Shown here one piece after another: positions 48,729 to 59,823 of a stretch of DNA of 64,000 nt. The notes below the pieces were generated by a model, which saw nothing but the letters and a program-made list of their open reading frames with translations, did not search any database and was not told the origin of the DNA. Origin of the DNA: Paenibacillus sp. cl123 (GTDB lineage: Bacteria > Bacillota > Bacilli > Paenibacillales > NBRC-103111); assembly GCF_900101595.1 (NCBI RefSeq), contig NZ_FMYY01000006.1, positions 262,833 through 326,832 of the forward strand, written 5' to 3'. Position 1 is the stretch's first letter, and every line of letters starts with the position of its first letter. The position numbers were made by a program, and so were the translations under genes.

Positions 48729-49176
48729 TGTAGATCCCCCCCTACCGTAACCTTGATGTATGGTATGTAAGCAGGGGGGCTTGCGAATGAGCAGTTCGCC
48801 TTGTTGCAAATAAATAGGTGCTTACCCGTGTCAAAGCGGCTCCCGCCACATACGATAAGTAGGGAGGGGTAATCTTCTTCTCCGCAAGCATGAAGGGGCA
48901 GAGTGCGGGTGCGCGCAGCGGACGCAGCCGCAGTTTGCGGGTACAGTCGGGACGCAGGATCCCGCCGCAGGACAGCGCCGCTTTCAGGCGATCGTCCGGG
49001 CGAGATCCTTCGTTTCGCTGCCGGCAGGGACAAGCCGGGAGCTTCATGCGGAAGCAGTTGCAATTTTACATAAAATAAGGTTTACTTAGTGGTACTAGTG
49101 GATATTGTAGTAGAGGGCGACTGACGCGCCGGAATCAGTACCACGTTCGATAATGTCGGAAGGGATGTGCCATGTC
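48729..49176 (+). promoter_or_regulatory. 448-base gap before rpoE with one promoter
   Basis: A weak sigma-A-like pair lies near the end: TTTACT (49081-49086), 16-bp spacer, TATTGT (49103-49108), about 70 bases before the rpoE start. From 48810 to 49080 I see only GC-rich sequence with short open frames and no ribosome site or homology I can support. Confidence 0.5.
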
Positions 49177-49767
49177 ATGAGTGCCCAGTATCAGCTTAAA
49201 GTGAGCGCGGAGAAAGCCAAAGAGATGCCGATGGTGGATCTGGCGTTCGAGCTCTTGAAGGCGGCCAACACGCCGTTTTACTACCGGGATTTGATGGCGG
49301 AGATCGCCAAGATCAAAGGATTGTCTGATGATGAGGTTATGCAGGTCATTGCTCAACTATATACGGAGATTAATATCGACGGGCGTTTCGCATGCGTCGG
49401 CACCAACCTGTGGGGACTGAAGCGCTGGTATCCGATCGAGAAGTCCGAAGACACCGTCGGCAGCGGCAAGCGTCCGCGGATCATCAACGACGAGGATGAC
49501 GATCTGGACGATGAGGATCTGTTCGCCGAGGAAGAGGACACCTTCGTAGAAGAGGAGGACTACGATTCCTTCGACGCGCCTCGCGACGACTTCGAATCCG
49601 AAGAAGAGGTCGAGGAGGAAACCGAGTTCTTCGAAGACGAGGAGATCGAGGAAGAAGAAGAGATCGACGGGGAAGTGCTGGACGGCGAGGATGGCGAAGA
49701 GGAAGACGCCGAAGACGATTTGGCGGATGACGATGAGGACGACGATGACGAGAAGGATGGCAAATAA
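49177..49767 (+). CDS. rpoE: RNA polymerase delta subunit
   Basis: A 196-residue protein. Residues 1-90 form the winged HARE-HTH domain (MPMVDLAFELLKAANTPFYY, RDLMAEIAKIKGLSDDEVMQ, DGRFACVGTNLWGLKRWYPI); the rest is an extremely acidic tail of Asp and Glu. The delta subunit displaces RNA polymerase from nucleic acids and adjusts initiation. ATG at 49177 is chosen from the conserved N-terminus; a start at 49153 would add eight residues. Low-complexity GAG/GAT codons create long antisense open frames. The next gene is pyrG, with an attenuator between. Confidence 0.93.
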   Translation: MSAQYQLKVSAEKAKEMPMVDLAFELLKAANTPFYYRDLMAEIAKIKGLSDDEVMQVIAQLYTEINIDGRFACVGTNLWGLKRWYPIEKSEDTVGSGKRPRIINDEDDDLDDEDLFAEEEDTFVEEEDYDSFDAPRDDFESEEEVEEETEFFEDEEIEEEEEIDGEVLDGEDGEEEDAEDDLADDDEDDDDEKDGK

Positions 49768-49787
49768 ACCATATTGCCTGCTTCTCC

Positions 49788-51593
<1,806 letters not shown>

Positions 51594-51673
51594 AGCGGCG
51601 TAACTTTTCAAGCCATTGCCCGGTCTATCCGAATGGGTGTTCGAACATCGCCTGTAAACTCTGCTTGATTTGT

Positions 51674-51695
51674 AAAAGTTTTCAACTTTTTTATT
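51674..51695 (+). terminator. terminator of pyrG
   Basis: AAAAGTT-TTC-AACTTTT followed by TT. The short stem lies 80 bases past the pyrG stop. Confidence 0.55.
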
Positions 51696-51702
51696 TGCTG
51701 CG

Positions 51703-51731
51703 GCAGGAAACGCTCTGTGCGCAGCGAATAC
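51703..51731 (+). promoter_or_regulatory. sigma-H-like promoter of spo0F
   Basis: AGGAAAC (51705-51711), 14 bp, GAATA (51726-51730), matching the sigma-H form AGGAWWW ... GAATWW with one mismatch in each box. It lies 68 bases before the GTG start. Bacillus spo0F also has a sigma-H promoter. Confidence 0.65.
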
Positions 51732-51798
51732 CAATCATGAGAGTCAAACTCGGGGACGGAACCACGAACCCAGGAATCGGAATTGGGAGGGTTTACTA

Positions 51799-52191
51799 GT
51801 GAAAAAGAAGCTCCTCATCGTTGATGACCAGAACGGCATCCGCATCCTGTTGATGGAAGTATTCAGCAGCGAAGGTTACGACACCTATCAAGCCGGGAAC
51901 GGAAAGCTGGCGCTCGAAATCGTCCGAAGCTCAAAGCCGGATCTCGTTCTGCTGGATATGAAGATTCCCGGCATGGACGGGCTCGATATTCTGAAGCATA
52001 TCAAGAGTATCGACGCTTCCATTAAAGTCATCATGATGACGGCCTACGGAGAGCTCGACATGATCAAGGAAGCAACCGACCTGGGAGCGATCATGCATTT
52101 TACGAAGCCCTTCGATATCGACGAGCTGCGACAGGCGGTCAATCAGCAGCTGCGTACCCCCAATAATAGCTCGTATGCGCTCGGATCCTGA
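51799..52191 (+). CDS. spo0F: sporulation phosphotransfer regulator Spo0F
   Basis: A 130-residue single receiver without output domain, the second member of the sporulation phosphorelay. It has DD at residues 9-10, phosphoacceptor D53 in [14 protein letters not shown] in MMTAYGE and K in [10 protein letters not shown]. It takes phosphate from sporulation kinases and passes it to Spo0B. GTG start after GGGAGGG. Its position between pyrG and fbaA is that in Bacillus. The PAS kinase at 58665 is a candidate donor. Confidence 0.95.
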   Translation: MKKKLLIVDDQNGIRILLMEVFSSEGYDTYQAGNGKLALEIVRSSKPDLVLLDMKIPGMDGLDILKHIKSIDASIKVIMMTAYGELDMIKEATDLGAIMHFTKPFDIDELRQAVNQQLRTPNNSSYALGS

Positions 52192-52206
52192 CAAGGGTCC
52201 TTTTTT
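52183..52206 (+). terminator. terminator overlapping the spo0F stop codon
   Basis: GGATCC (52183-52188) pairs with GGGTCC (52195-52200) and is followed by six T. The stop TGA lies in the loop, so the hairpin forms at the very end of the coding region. Confidence 0.75.
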
Positions 52207-52277
52207 CTTGAAATCTTAAGAAAGCGAAGCCCGCGCCATCCAAGGGCTTCCAGCCGGCCGGGCGGCGCCAATTCCTG

Positions 52278-52307
52278 TTTAACGTTTGTCCCCATCTATG
52301 TTATAAT
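52278..52307 (+). promoter_or_regulatory. fbaA promoter
   Basis: TTTAAC (52278-52283), 18 bp, TATAAT (52302-52307), 74 bases before the ATG. Confidence 0.7.
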
Positions 52308-52380
52308 AGCGCAGTATGACGGGAGGGCCCTGACAGGCGTCCTCGGCACGGTCACACTATACGAGAAGGAGAGAACTACC

Positions 52381-53235
52381 ATGCCATTAGTTTCGATGAA
52401 TGATTTCTTACCTAAAGCCAAGGCAGGCAAATATGCGGTTGGCCAATTTAACATGAACAACCTGGAATTTGCGCAAGCGATCACGGAGGCTGCTCAAGAA
52501 TTGAACTCCCCGTTCATCTTCGGCGTATCCGAGGGCGCTTTGAAATACATGGGGATCGAGTTTACGGTGGCTATCGCCGAAGCGGCTGCGAAAAAATCCG
52601 GTTTGCCGATCGCTTTGCATCTGGACCATGGCAGCAGCTTTGAAGTCGCGATGAAATGTATCCGCGCGGGCTTCAGCTCCGTTATGTTCGACGGTTCCCA
52701 CTATTCCTTCGAAGAAAACATCCGTCTGACCAAAGAAGTGGTGAAAGCGGCGCATGCGATGGGCGTTTCCGTCGAAGGCGAGCTTGGCACGATCGGCGGC
52801 GTAGAGGATGATATCAGCGTGGACGAGTCCGACGCTAACCTGGCCAAGCCTGAAGAAGCCATCCGCTTCTACGAAGAGACTGGCGTAGACTGCCTGGCGA
52901 TCGCCGTAGGCACCGCTCACGGCATGTATGCCGGCGAGCCGAATATCCGCTTCGACATCATCGAGAAGGTTGCTTCCGCGATCCCGGTTCCGGTTGTGCT
53001 GCACGGCGGCTCCGGCGTGCCTGATGAGATGATCAGACAATCGATCGCCGCTGGCGTTGGCAAAATCAATGTAAATACGGAAAACCAGGTGGCGTGTACG
53101 GAAGCGATCCGCGACGTATTGAACAAAGATGCCAAAGTGTACGATCCTCGCAAATACCTCACTCCTGCCCGCAAAGCCATGGTTGAAGTAGTAGCATCCA
53201 AGATCAAGCTGTTCGGCAGCGCAGGCCAAGCCTAA
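52381..53235 (+). CDS. fbaA: class II fructose-bisphosphate aldolase
   Basis: A 284-residue zinc enzyme that splits fructose-1,6-bisphosphate in glycolysis. MPLVSMNDFLPKAKAGKYAV starts it; zinc ligands are in IALHLDHGSSFEVAMKCI and GTAHGMYAGEP and LHGGSGVP; the aspartate base lies in the LDHG motif, and GELGTIGGVEDDI is family-typical. GAGAAGGAGAG precedes the ATG. It is flanked by spo0F and murA as in Bacillus, and by a terminator on the far side. Confidence 0.97.
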   Translation: MPLVSMNDFLPKAKAGKYAVGQFNMNNLEFAQAITEAAQELNSPFIFGVSEGALKYMGIEFTVAIAEAAAKKSGLPIALHLDHGSSFEVAMKCIRAGFSSVMFDGSHYSFEENIRLTKEVVKAAHAMGVSVEGELGTIGGVEDDISVDESDANLAKPEEAIRFYEETGVDCLAIAVGTAHGMYAGEPNIRFDIIEKVASAIPVPVVLHGGSGVPDEMIRQSIAAGVGKINVNTENQVACTEAIRDVLNKDAKVYDPRKYLTPARKAMVEVVASKIKLFGSAGQA

Positions 53236-53244
53236 TGTCGACCC

Positions 53245-53273
53245 GGGGAATGCACGTCAGACGTGTATTTCCC
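53245..53273 (+). terminator. terminator of fbaA
   Basis: GGGGAATGCACGT and ACGTGTATTTCCC form a stem with a CAG loop, followed by TTCCTTTCTTCTTT. Confidence 0.85.
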
Positions 53274-53425
53274 TTCCTTTCTTCTTTATGCTCTCATAAG
53301 CATGTTTATACGCCCTCATATTCCGGTTCATAAACGAATGTTATGGTTTGTCGCACCGAAGGCTTGATTTGTGGAAGCCTTTGCTTGCTTTTTTTCAAGT
53401 GGTGAAGTAGGAGGAACGACATCGA

Positions 53426-54679
53426 ATGGAGAAATTGATGATCGCCGGCGGCCGTCCGCTGCGGGGAAGCGTCCAAATCAGCGGCGCCAAAAATAGCGCG
53501 ATCGCGCTTATACCGGCTGCCATATTATCGGAATCGACTGTGACGCTGGACAATCTTCCCGCGCTCAGCGATGTGGCGATTTATACCGAGCTGCTTGAAG
53601 AGCTTGGAGCAACGGTCCGATGGGACCAGGACCAGATGGCGATCGATCCAAGCCGGCTGGTATCCAAGCCGATGCCTAATGGCAATGTGAAGAAGCTTCG
53701 CGCTTCCTATTATTTGATGGGCGCGCTGCTCGGCCGTTTCGGCGAAGCGGTGATTGGCCTTCCGGGCGGCTGTAATTTTGAGCCGCGACCTATCGATCAG
53801 CATATCAAAGGCTTTGAGGCGCTTGGAGCCTCCGTATCCAATGAGAACGGCGCTCTACATATCCGGGCGAAACAGCTGCGCGGAGCCAAAATTTATTTGG
53901 ACGTTGTAAGCGTTGGGGCAACCATTAATATTATGCTGGCGGCGTCGAGAGCCAAAGGCGTCACAATTATTGAAAATGCGGCAAAAGAGCCTGAAATCAT
54001 AGATGTTGCAACACTTCTGAACGCCATGGGGGCCAGAATTAAAGGCGCGGGCACGGAAACGATCCGTATCGAAGGCGTGGACAGCATGCATGGCTGCCGC
54101 CACTCGATCATCCCTGACCGCATACAGGCGGGCACCTATATGATCGCGGCCGCGGCTACCCGCGGAGACGTTATCGTTGATAATGTCATCCCTAAGCATC
54201 TGGAGGCGCTCACGGCCAAGCTTCAGGAGATGGGCGTTCATATTTACGAGATGGACGAGTCTATCCGCGTCGTCGGTCAGCCGGAGTATGAGAGTGTGGA
54301 CGTGAAGGCGCTCGTGTACCCTGGCTTTGCTACGGACCTGCAATCGCCGATGAGCAGTTTGCTTACGCAGACGAAGGGCGTTAGTATTCTCAGTGATTAT
54401 GTATACTCCAATCGGTTTAAGCATATTCCAGAGCTAGTGCGTATGGGAGCGCGTGTGAAGGTGGAGGGCCGCTCGGCCATCATCGAAGGCGGGCCTTTGT
54501 CTTCGGCCAAGGTCAAGGCTACCGATCTGCGCGCCGGCGCATCGCTCGTGATTGCCGGCCTGACGGTTGCCAGCGGCACCACCGAAATTACCGGGGTCGA
54601 GTACATCGACCGGGGATACGATCATCTCGTGACCAATCTAGTAAATTTGGGCGCTGAGGTATGGCGGGAGAAAGACTGA
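53426..54679 (+). CDS. murA: UDP-N-acetylglucosamine 1-carboxyvinyltransferase
   Basis: A 417-residue enoylpyruvyl transferase for the first committed step of wall precursor synthesis and the target of fosfomycin. It starts [20 protein letters not shown]; the catalytic cysteine is in [40 protein letters not shown] lies at the C-terminal substrate site. The sequence [12 protein letters not shown] resembles the second MurA paralogue of Bacillus (MurAB/MurZ) found at this place beside rho. A further murA gene is therefore likely elsewhere. AGGAGGAAC precedes the ATG. Confidence 0.95.
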   Translation: MEKLMIAGGRPLRGSVQISGAKNSAIALIPAAILSESTVTLDNLPALSDVAIYTELLEELGATVRWDQDQMAIDPSRLVSKPMPNGNVKKLRASYYLMGALLGRFGEAVIGLPGGCNFEPRPIDQHIKGFEALGASVSNENGALHIRAKQLRGAKIYLDVVSVGATINIMLAASRAKGVTIIENAAKEPEIIDVATLLNAMGARIKGAGTETIRIEGVDSMHGCRHSIIPDRIQAGTYMIAAAATRGDVIVDNVIPKHLEALTAKLQEMGVHIYEMDESIRVVGQPEYESVDVKALVYPGFATDLQSPMSSLLTQTKGVSILSDYVYSNRFKHIPELVRMGARVKVEGRSAIIEGGPLSSAKVKATDLRAGASLVIAGLTVASGTTEITGVEYIDRGYDHLVTNLVNLGAEVWREKD

Positions 54680-54768
54680 GCCTGCCGGGTATAGATCAGG
54701 TATGTTTTGGGCATTGCTAGAGTATATTTTCGGAAGAATAGAAATTTTAATAGTTTGGTGGTTGGTAC

Positions 54769-56076
54769 ATGATGGATATGCAGCTCGCCCAGTTGGAGGC
54801 GTTGAAGCTTACCGAGCTCTACAAGCTCGCGAAGACGCATCAGATCCCTTATTACGGACAAATGAAAAAGAAAGAACTGATCTTCGCCATTCTTCGAGCC
54901 CAGGCCGAGAAGGGCGGACTTATGTTCATGCAGGGCGTGCTGGACGTGCTGCAGGAAGGCTTCGGCTTCCTGCGGCCGATCAATTACTTGCCCAGCTCCG
55001 AAGATATTTATATTTCCGCTTCGCAGATTCGCAGGTTCGACCTGCGTTCGGGAGACCTTGTATCGGGCAAGTGCCGGCCGCCCAAAGAAAACGAGCGGTA
55101 TTTCGGGCTTCTGCACGTAGATGCCGTCAACGGCGAGAACCCGGAGACAGCCGCCGAGCGGCTTCACTTCCCGGCGCTCACTCCCCTTTATCCGCAGAAA
55201 AAGCTCGTGTTGGAAACGACCCCCAATAAAGTCTCCACCCGTTTGATGGATTTGCTTGCGCCTGTCGGCTTCGGCCAGCGCGGACTGATCGTGGCTCCGC
55301 CCAAAGCCGGTAAAACGCTGCTCTTGAAGGAAATCGCCAACAGTATCTCGACCAATCATCCCGAAGTGGAATTATTCGTGTTATTGATTGACGAGCGGCC
55401 GGAAGAAGTGACCGATATGCAGCGCTCCGTCAAAGGCGAGGTCATTGCCTCGACATTCGACGAGCTGCCTGAGAATCATATCAAGGTAGCGGAGCTGGTA
55501 CTCGAGAGAGCGACGCGGCTGGTCGAGCATAAGAAGGATGTCGTCATCCTGCTGGACAGCATCACCCGTTTGGCCCGGGCCTACAACCTGGTCGTTCCGC
55601 CGACCGGACGTACGCTTTCCGGCGGTATCGATCCGGGGGCGTTTCACCGTCCCAAGCGGTTTTTCGGAGCAGCCCGCAATATCGAAGAAGGCGGCAGCTT
55701 GACGATTCTGGCAACGGCGCTTATTGAAACAGGCTCCCGTATGGATGACGTCATCTATGAAGAATTCAAGGGCACAGGCAACCTGGAACTGCATCTGGAC
55801 CGCAAGCTGGCCGAGCGCCGGGTATTCCCGGCTATCGATATTCGCCGCTCGGGTACGAGACGGGAAGAAATATTGCTCACCAAGGAAGAGCTCGAGAAGG
55901 TTTGGGCCATCCGCAAAAATATGAACGATTCGCATGAATATACGGAGTCGTTCCTGAAGAAATTCGCGGATACGAAGACGAATCAAGAATTTTTGGATAC
56001 ATTGGACACCGGGGGGAGTTCGAACTCCGGTGGCAGCGGAGGCGCCTCCAGACGCGTGAAGCACTCCGTCTCCTAG
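54769..56076 (+). CDS. rho: transcription termination factor Rho
   Basis: A 435-residue hexameric RNA helicase. Residues 1-45 form the N-terminal RNA-binding head ([20 protein letters not shown]), 50-125 the cold-shock-like RNA binding fold ([20 protein letters not shown]), then the ATPase: Walker [34 protein letters not shown], Walker [18 protein letters not shown] and the Q and R loops [21 protein letters not shown] glycine/serine-rich tail follows. Start ATG ATG at 54769, after GGTGG. Next is a radical SAM gene. Confidence 0.97.
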   Translation: MMDMQLAQLEALKLTELYKLAKTHQIPYYGQMKKKELIFAILRAQAEKGGLMFMQGVLDVLQEGFGFLRPINYLPSSEDIYISASQIRRFDLRSGDLVSGKCRPPKENERYFGLLHVDAVNGENPETAAERLHFPALTPLYPQKKLVLETTPNKVSTRLMDLLAPVGFGQRGLIVAPPKAGKTLLLKEIANSISTNHPEVELFVLLIDERPEEVTDMQRSVKGEVIASTFDELPENHIKVAELVLERATRLVEHKKDVVILLDSITRLARAYNLVVPPTGRTLSGGIDPGAFHRPKRFFGAARNIEEGGSLTILATALIETGSRMDDVIYEEFKGTGNLELHLDRKLAERRVFPAIDIRRSGTRREEILLTKEELEKVWAIRKNMNDSHEYTESFLKKFADTKTNQEFLDTLDTGGSSNSGGSGGASRRVKHSVS

Positions 56077-56090
56077 GAGGGACTATCGGA

Positions 56091-57368
56091 ATGAATCTCG
56101 TCTATGCGGGAGCGGACGGTCATGTGTATGACCGTCCTGATTATATAGCGCTCGGCCGTCATGGCGAGCTGGTGACGGAGCTGCTCGAGGACGAGCTGAT
56201 TCCGCTTCCGGAAGGAGCTACCCTGGTAAGCCTCCCGGATACCCGTCCCATCGGCATTAATGTGAAGACCGGCGCCATGGAGGTTGTGCCCGGCGAGGTG
56301 CATGCCGTCGGCGCGTTGCTACCGCAAGGCTTTACGCGGCTGATGCTGCCCGGCTACGCCAAGGCGGATAAGACCAAGGTGCTTCCTTTGTTCGGCTATA
56401 CGGCAGTCGTCTGGAAGGATGGGGGCTTTTACGTAGCGGCGGAAGCCTGCGATGATCCGGAGCGTTGGAACCCGCGGAACTGCGACCCCGATGAGCTGGA
56501 GGTCAAGGTGCAAGGTTTGCTGACGCAATATCCGGAGAACCGGCTGTACCAGCACTTGTCGAACTGCGCGCTCGGCTATGAATGCCTGACGGCTTCCAAC
56601 ACCTTCCTTAACCGCTGGGAAGGGGCGGTGCCTGTATCGTTCTCCTGTAACGCGGGCTGCTTCGGGTGCATCTCCGAGCAGCCGGACGACAGCGGATTTC
56701 CCGCGCCCCAGACGCGGATGAACTTCAAGCCGACGGTCGAAGAGGTTGTGCAGGTCATGCTGGAGCATCTGAAGACGCCCCAAAGCATCATCAGCTTCGG
56801 CCAAGGCTGTGAAGGCGAGCCGTCCACCCAGGCGAAAATTATTATCGAAGCCATCCGCGAGGTGCGAAGCCGCACGGACATGGGTTATATCAACATCAAT
56901 ACGAACGCCGGTCTGACGGACCATATTCGCGCGATTGTCGACGCCGGTCTTAATCTGATGCGCGTCAGCACAATAAGCGCGCTCGACGATCATTACAACG
57001 CGTATTACAAGCCGCGCGGCTATACGTTGAAGCATGTGGAGAAGTCGCTGCGCTACGCAGCCGATCACGGCGTTGTCACCTCGATCAACTACCTGATATT
57101 CCCCGGCGTAACGGATCGTGAGGAAGAGATGGAAGCGATGATCGAATTCGTGCGCCGCACGGATCTGAAGCTGATCCAGCTGCGCAATCTGAATATCGAT
57201 CCCGAGAGCTACCTGCAGCTTATTCCACCGGCCAGAGGCGAACGCTACGGGATGAAGCAGATGCTCGAGATTTTTCGTGAAGAGCTGCCGGGAGTCGTGC
57301 TGGGCTCCTACACGCATATTCCGGACGAGCTTGCGGCCAGACGCAATAAGTACTTGCAGCATGGATAG
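56091..57368 (+). CDS. radical SAM protein between rho and rpmE
   Basis: A 425-residue enzyme. The iron-sulfur motif is FSCNAGCFGCISEQPDDSGF (CxxxCxxC); FGQGCEGEPSTQAKIIIEAI follows as the usual glycine-rich SAM strand, and YININTNAGLTDHIRAIVDA the later strand. Residues 1-175 precede the core, with no recognised domain. Other cysteines (C160, C169) could hold a second cluster. It starts 14 bases after rho with AGGAGGG, so the two are cotranscribed. The reaction is unknown; the link to rho and ribosomal protein L31 hints at RNA or ribosome modification, but that is only a guess. Confidence 0.88.
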   Translation: MNLVYAGADGHVYDRPDYIALGRHGELVTELLEDELIPLPEGATLVSLPDTRPIGINVKTGAMEVVPGEVHAVGALLPQGFTRLMLPGYAKADKTKVLPLFGYTAVVWKDGGFYVAAEACDDPERWNPRNCDPDELEVKVQGLLTQYPENRLYQHLSNCALGYECLTASNTFLNRWEGAVPVSFSCNAGCFGCISEQPDDSGFPAPQTRMNFKPTVEEVVQVMLEHLKTPQSIISFGQGCEGEPSTQAKIIIEAIREVRSRTDMGYININTNAGLTDHIRAIVDAGLNLMRVSTISALDDHYNAYYKPRGYTLKHVEKSLRYAADHGVVTSINYLIFPGVTDREEEMEAMIEFVRRTDLKLIQLRNLNIDPESYLQLIPPARGERYGMKQMLEIFREELPGVVLGSYTHIPDELAARRNKYLQHG

Positions 57369-57447
57369 GCTCCGTGCTATAATGCCATTTGTATGATTAA
57401 AACTCTGATTCACATGGTGATTCAGGGCACAAAGAGGTGAAAGGTCA

Positions 57448-57645
57448 ATGAAAGCAGCGATTCATCCGACATATAACCAAACGACTGTTACTTGCGCTTG
57501 CGGTAATACGTTTGAATCCGGTTCCGTGAAACAAAATCTCCGCGTTGAGATTTGCTCCGCCTGCCATCCTTTCTTCACAGGCAAGCAGAAGTTCTTGGAT
57601 GCCGGCGGTCGCGTCGACAAGTTCAAAAAGAAATACGGCATTTAA
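57448..57645 (+). CDS. rpmE: 50S ribosomal protein L31, zinc-binding form
   Basis: A 65-residue ribosomal protein. C16, C18, C36 and C39 give the CxC...CxxC zinc site of the C-plus type. [20 protein letters not shown] is the family start and [17 protein letters not shown] the end. AGAGGTG precedes the ATG. The zinc form is used under zinc-replete growth. Confidence 0.97.
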   Translation: MKAAIHPTYNQTTVTCACGNTFESGSVKQNLRVEICSACHPFFTGKQKFLDAGGRVDKFKKKYGI

Positions 57646-57735
57646 TCGATTGCCATTTGCTACCAAGCATAAACGCACCTTCTCGGGTCATCCTAAGATT
57701 ACAAATCTTAAGAGACGCAGGAGGTGTTTTTTATT

Positions 57736-58128
57736 ATGCTGCCAAGACTTCTCGTAGGCTGGCTGGGCCTGCTTCTGATCATGCTTCCGGTGCTCACCGC
57801 CTGTCAATCGGCCCGGCAGGGGCAGACGAAGCTGAATTCCACCGGCAGTCCGCTCGGCATCAGCGACACAAACCCCAATAATCCGCTCGGAAGCTCCTAC
57901 CGTACCTATGAGGCCGACGTGGATGTGATGCGTACCGCCCTCAGCAGGCACTACCCGAATATGACTGTGAATGCTATCCGGGTGAACGGGACGAAGGTTC
58001 ACATCCAGCTTCAAGCGCTTGCCGGTACGTCCGAGCGCGAGCTCCGTTCGCTGGAGGAAGAGGTAGTTCGCATGATGGCCACAGAATCTCCGCGCTACGA
58101 AACCCGGGTTACAATAACGGCTCCATGA
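57736..58128 (+). CDS. small lipoprotein of unknown function
   Basis: A 130-residue lipoprotein. The signal peptide LLVGWLGLLLIMLPVLTAC has its lipobox at LTAC with C23 as the anchor. The mature part has a threonine/asparagine-rich linker, then YEADVDVMRTALSRHYPNMT and EEVVRMMATESPRYETRVTI, a compact fold that resembles the small YhcN-like spore lipoproteins only loosely. GGAGGTG precedes the ATG at 57736. It lies between rpmE and the SRP RNA gene. Function unknown. Confidence 0.75.
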   Translation: MLPRLLVGWLGLLLIMLPVLTACQSARQGQTKLNSTGSPLGISDTNPNNPLGSSYRTYEADVDVMRTALSRHYPNMTVNAIRVNGTKVHIQLQALAGTSERELRSLEEEVVRMMATESPRYETRVTITAP

Positions 58129-58180
58129 GGCAGCTGCAGGCCAACGCCTCCGTTTCTGCGTGCTAAATAATTCCCTGAGG

Positions 58181-58209
58181 TTGATATTTGTCCCTGATTG
58201 GACTATACT
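58181..58209 (+). promoter_or_regulatory. promoter of the SRP RNA gene
   Basis: TTGATA (58181-58186), 17-bp spacer, TATACT (58204-58209). The expected start is about 58217, which matches the 5' end of the folded RNA. Confidence 0.85.
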
Positions 58210-58216
58210 TATCTTT

Positions 58217-58483
58217 GCCGTGCTAGACGGGGAGGTAGCGGTGCCCTGTAACCCGCAATCCGCTGTAGCGGGGTTGAACGCCTTCATGAGGTATTGCGAT
58301 GTAGGGGTTGGGTTTTAAAGCTGGTGTTGAGAGTCGGGTCCTCCGCAATGGATGCTCGTGAATCTGGTCAGGTCCGGAAGGAAGCAGCCATAAGCGTGAT
58401 GTTTCATGTGCCGGAGGGTGGCCTAACTTGAGCTGGCGATAAAAATTCCACCTGGATCGTACTATCGAGGTTGGTGCACGGTT
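58217..58483 (+). ncRNA. ffs: signal recognition particle RNA, large Bacillus type with Alu domain
   Basis: About 267 nt. The invariant domain-IV core GGTCAGGTCCGGAAGGAAGC with GCAGCC after it lies at about 58368-58390; the 5' part (GGGGAGGTAGCGGTGCCCTG, AACCCG) is the Alu-like domain. CCGTGC (58218-58223) pairs with GCACGG (58476-58481) and sets the ends. It scaffolds Ffh to target nascent membrane and secreted proteins. Confidence 0.95.
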
Positions 58484-58512
58484 TATACATTTTCAATGGA
58501 TATGCGTATAGG

Positions 58513-58554
58513 AAACACCGATATTGCCAGGATGGCAGGGTTCGGTGTTTTTTT
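58513..58554 (+). terminator. terminator of the SRP RNA
   Basis: AAACACCGA and TCGGTGTTT form a stem followed by T residues, 30 bases after the SRP RNA. Confidence 0.9.
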
Positions 58555-58664
58555 GTATGGATTTGGAGGAAAATGCAGGGGATGGGGAGAATGGTATACT
58601 AAAGTTAACCGGGGCCGGGAATACCGCCTATGCAGTCGTACATAAATAGAGGGGGTGGCTGTAG

Positions 58665-59726
58665 ATGCACAAGCAGCTCAGTTTGCTTCAGCGCTTCGCC
58701 GATATGTTTTTGAAGGATGTCAACTTAGGTGTCATTTTGGTGAACCCCAATCTTGAGCTTGAGGATATCAGCGATATGGCCTGCCGGATTTTGGGGCTTA
58801 ATCGGGAAGAGGTGCTGCGGCTGCCTATGGACCGCGTATTTCAAGAGCTGCCCGAAGAGCATAGGATCGTGGACCCGCGTATTCTCGACGGACGGGTAGC
58901 CCGCAATCAGGCCATCTCATGGACGAAGGGCCAGGACCGATATGAGCTGCTGGTCGATTCCAATGTGCTGCGGGACGAGGAGGGAAAGGTGGTCGGCGCC
59001 TGCATTATTTTCAAGGATGTCACCAACCTCCGGTCGCTCGAAGAACAGGTGCAGCGCAGCGACCGGCTCGCGATGATCGGACAGATTGCTGCAGGAACGG
59101 CTCATGAGATACGGAATCCGCTTACCTCGATCAAGGGTTTTCTGCAGATGTTCCGTAAATCCTTCGAGGAGCAGGGGATGAGCCGGGAGAAGAGCTATAC
59201 CGAGGTGATGCTGAAGGAGATCGACCGGATCAACGAGCTTGTCAGCGAATTTCTGCTGCTCAGCAAGCCGAAAAATACGTCCTTCGAGCCGGTAGACGTG
59301 TCGATGGTGCTCCGCGAGCTGCTGCCGATCATTAATAACGAAGCTATCCTGCACAATGTCACGGTCCAGTATGAAGCGGTGCTCGGGATGCCGCCTGTTA
59401 TCGCAGACCGCGAATATTTGAAGCAGGTATTTCTGAATATTTGTAAAAACGGGATTGAAGCGATGGGAGAAGGGGGCTATCTGAGCATTACGGAAAAGTT
59501 GGATGTGGAGGAACGGAGGGTGAATATCGAGATCCATGACACGGGACCCGGCATACCGCTCTATGTCATTGACAAAATTTTCGATCCGTTCTTTACGACC
59601 AAGTCAGAAGGGACGGGTTTGGGCTTATCCGTATGCCAGCGCATTATCCACGATATCGGAGGAACGATCCGGGTTTCGTCCAAGGGCTATGGGACGACCT
59701 TTACCATCAGTATTCCGTTCCCCTGA
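58665..59726 (+). CDS. cytosolic PAS-domain sensor histidine kinase
   Basis: A 353-residue soluble kinase. Residues 15-120 are a PAS domain (DVNLGVILVNPNLELEDISD, VVGACIIFKDVTNLRSLEEQ). The HisKA box is QIAAGTAHEIRNPLTSIKGF, with H at about residue 147. The ATPase has FLNICKNGIEAMGEGGYL, IHDTGPGIPLYVIDKIFDPF and GTGLGLSVCQRI. No partner regulator is adjacent. PAS plus HEIRNP kinases of this form are sporulation (KinE/KinA-like) or NtrB-like kinases, so Spo0F at 51.8 kb could be the recipient; this is inference. Confidence 0.9.
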   Translation: MHKQLSLLQRFADMFLKDVNLGVILVNPNLELEDISDMACRILGLNREEVLRLPMDRVFQELPEEHRIVDPRILDGRVARNQAISWTKGQDRYELLVDSNVLRDEEGKVVGACIIFKDVTNLRSLEEQVQRSDRLAMIGQIAAGTAHEIRNPLTSIKGFLQMFRKSFEEQGMSREKSYTEVMLKEIDRINELVSEFLLLSKPKNTSFEPVDVSMVLRELLPIINNEAILHNVTVQYEAVLGMPPVIADREYLKQVFLNICKNGIEAMGEGGYLSITEKLDVEERRVNIEIHDTGPGIPLYVIDKIFDPFFTTKSEGTGLGLSVCQRIIHDIGGTIRVSSKGYGTTFTISIPFP

Positions 59727-59823
59727 CGAAATGGAGGCCGAGGAGCGCATCCGACGCTGCACTACAAACCTCTTGGCAGGTGTAGTATAATGAGTAGGAT
59801 AAATAGTCATTGGAGAGGGCGAC

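Noticed and set aside
48890..49078. A 62-codon open frame before rpoE
   Set aside because: Composition is Arg/Ser-rich as in noncoding GC-rich DNA, with no ribosome site or recognisable sequence.
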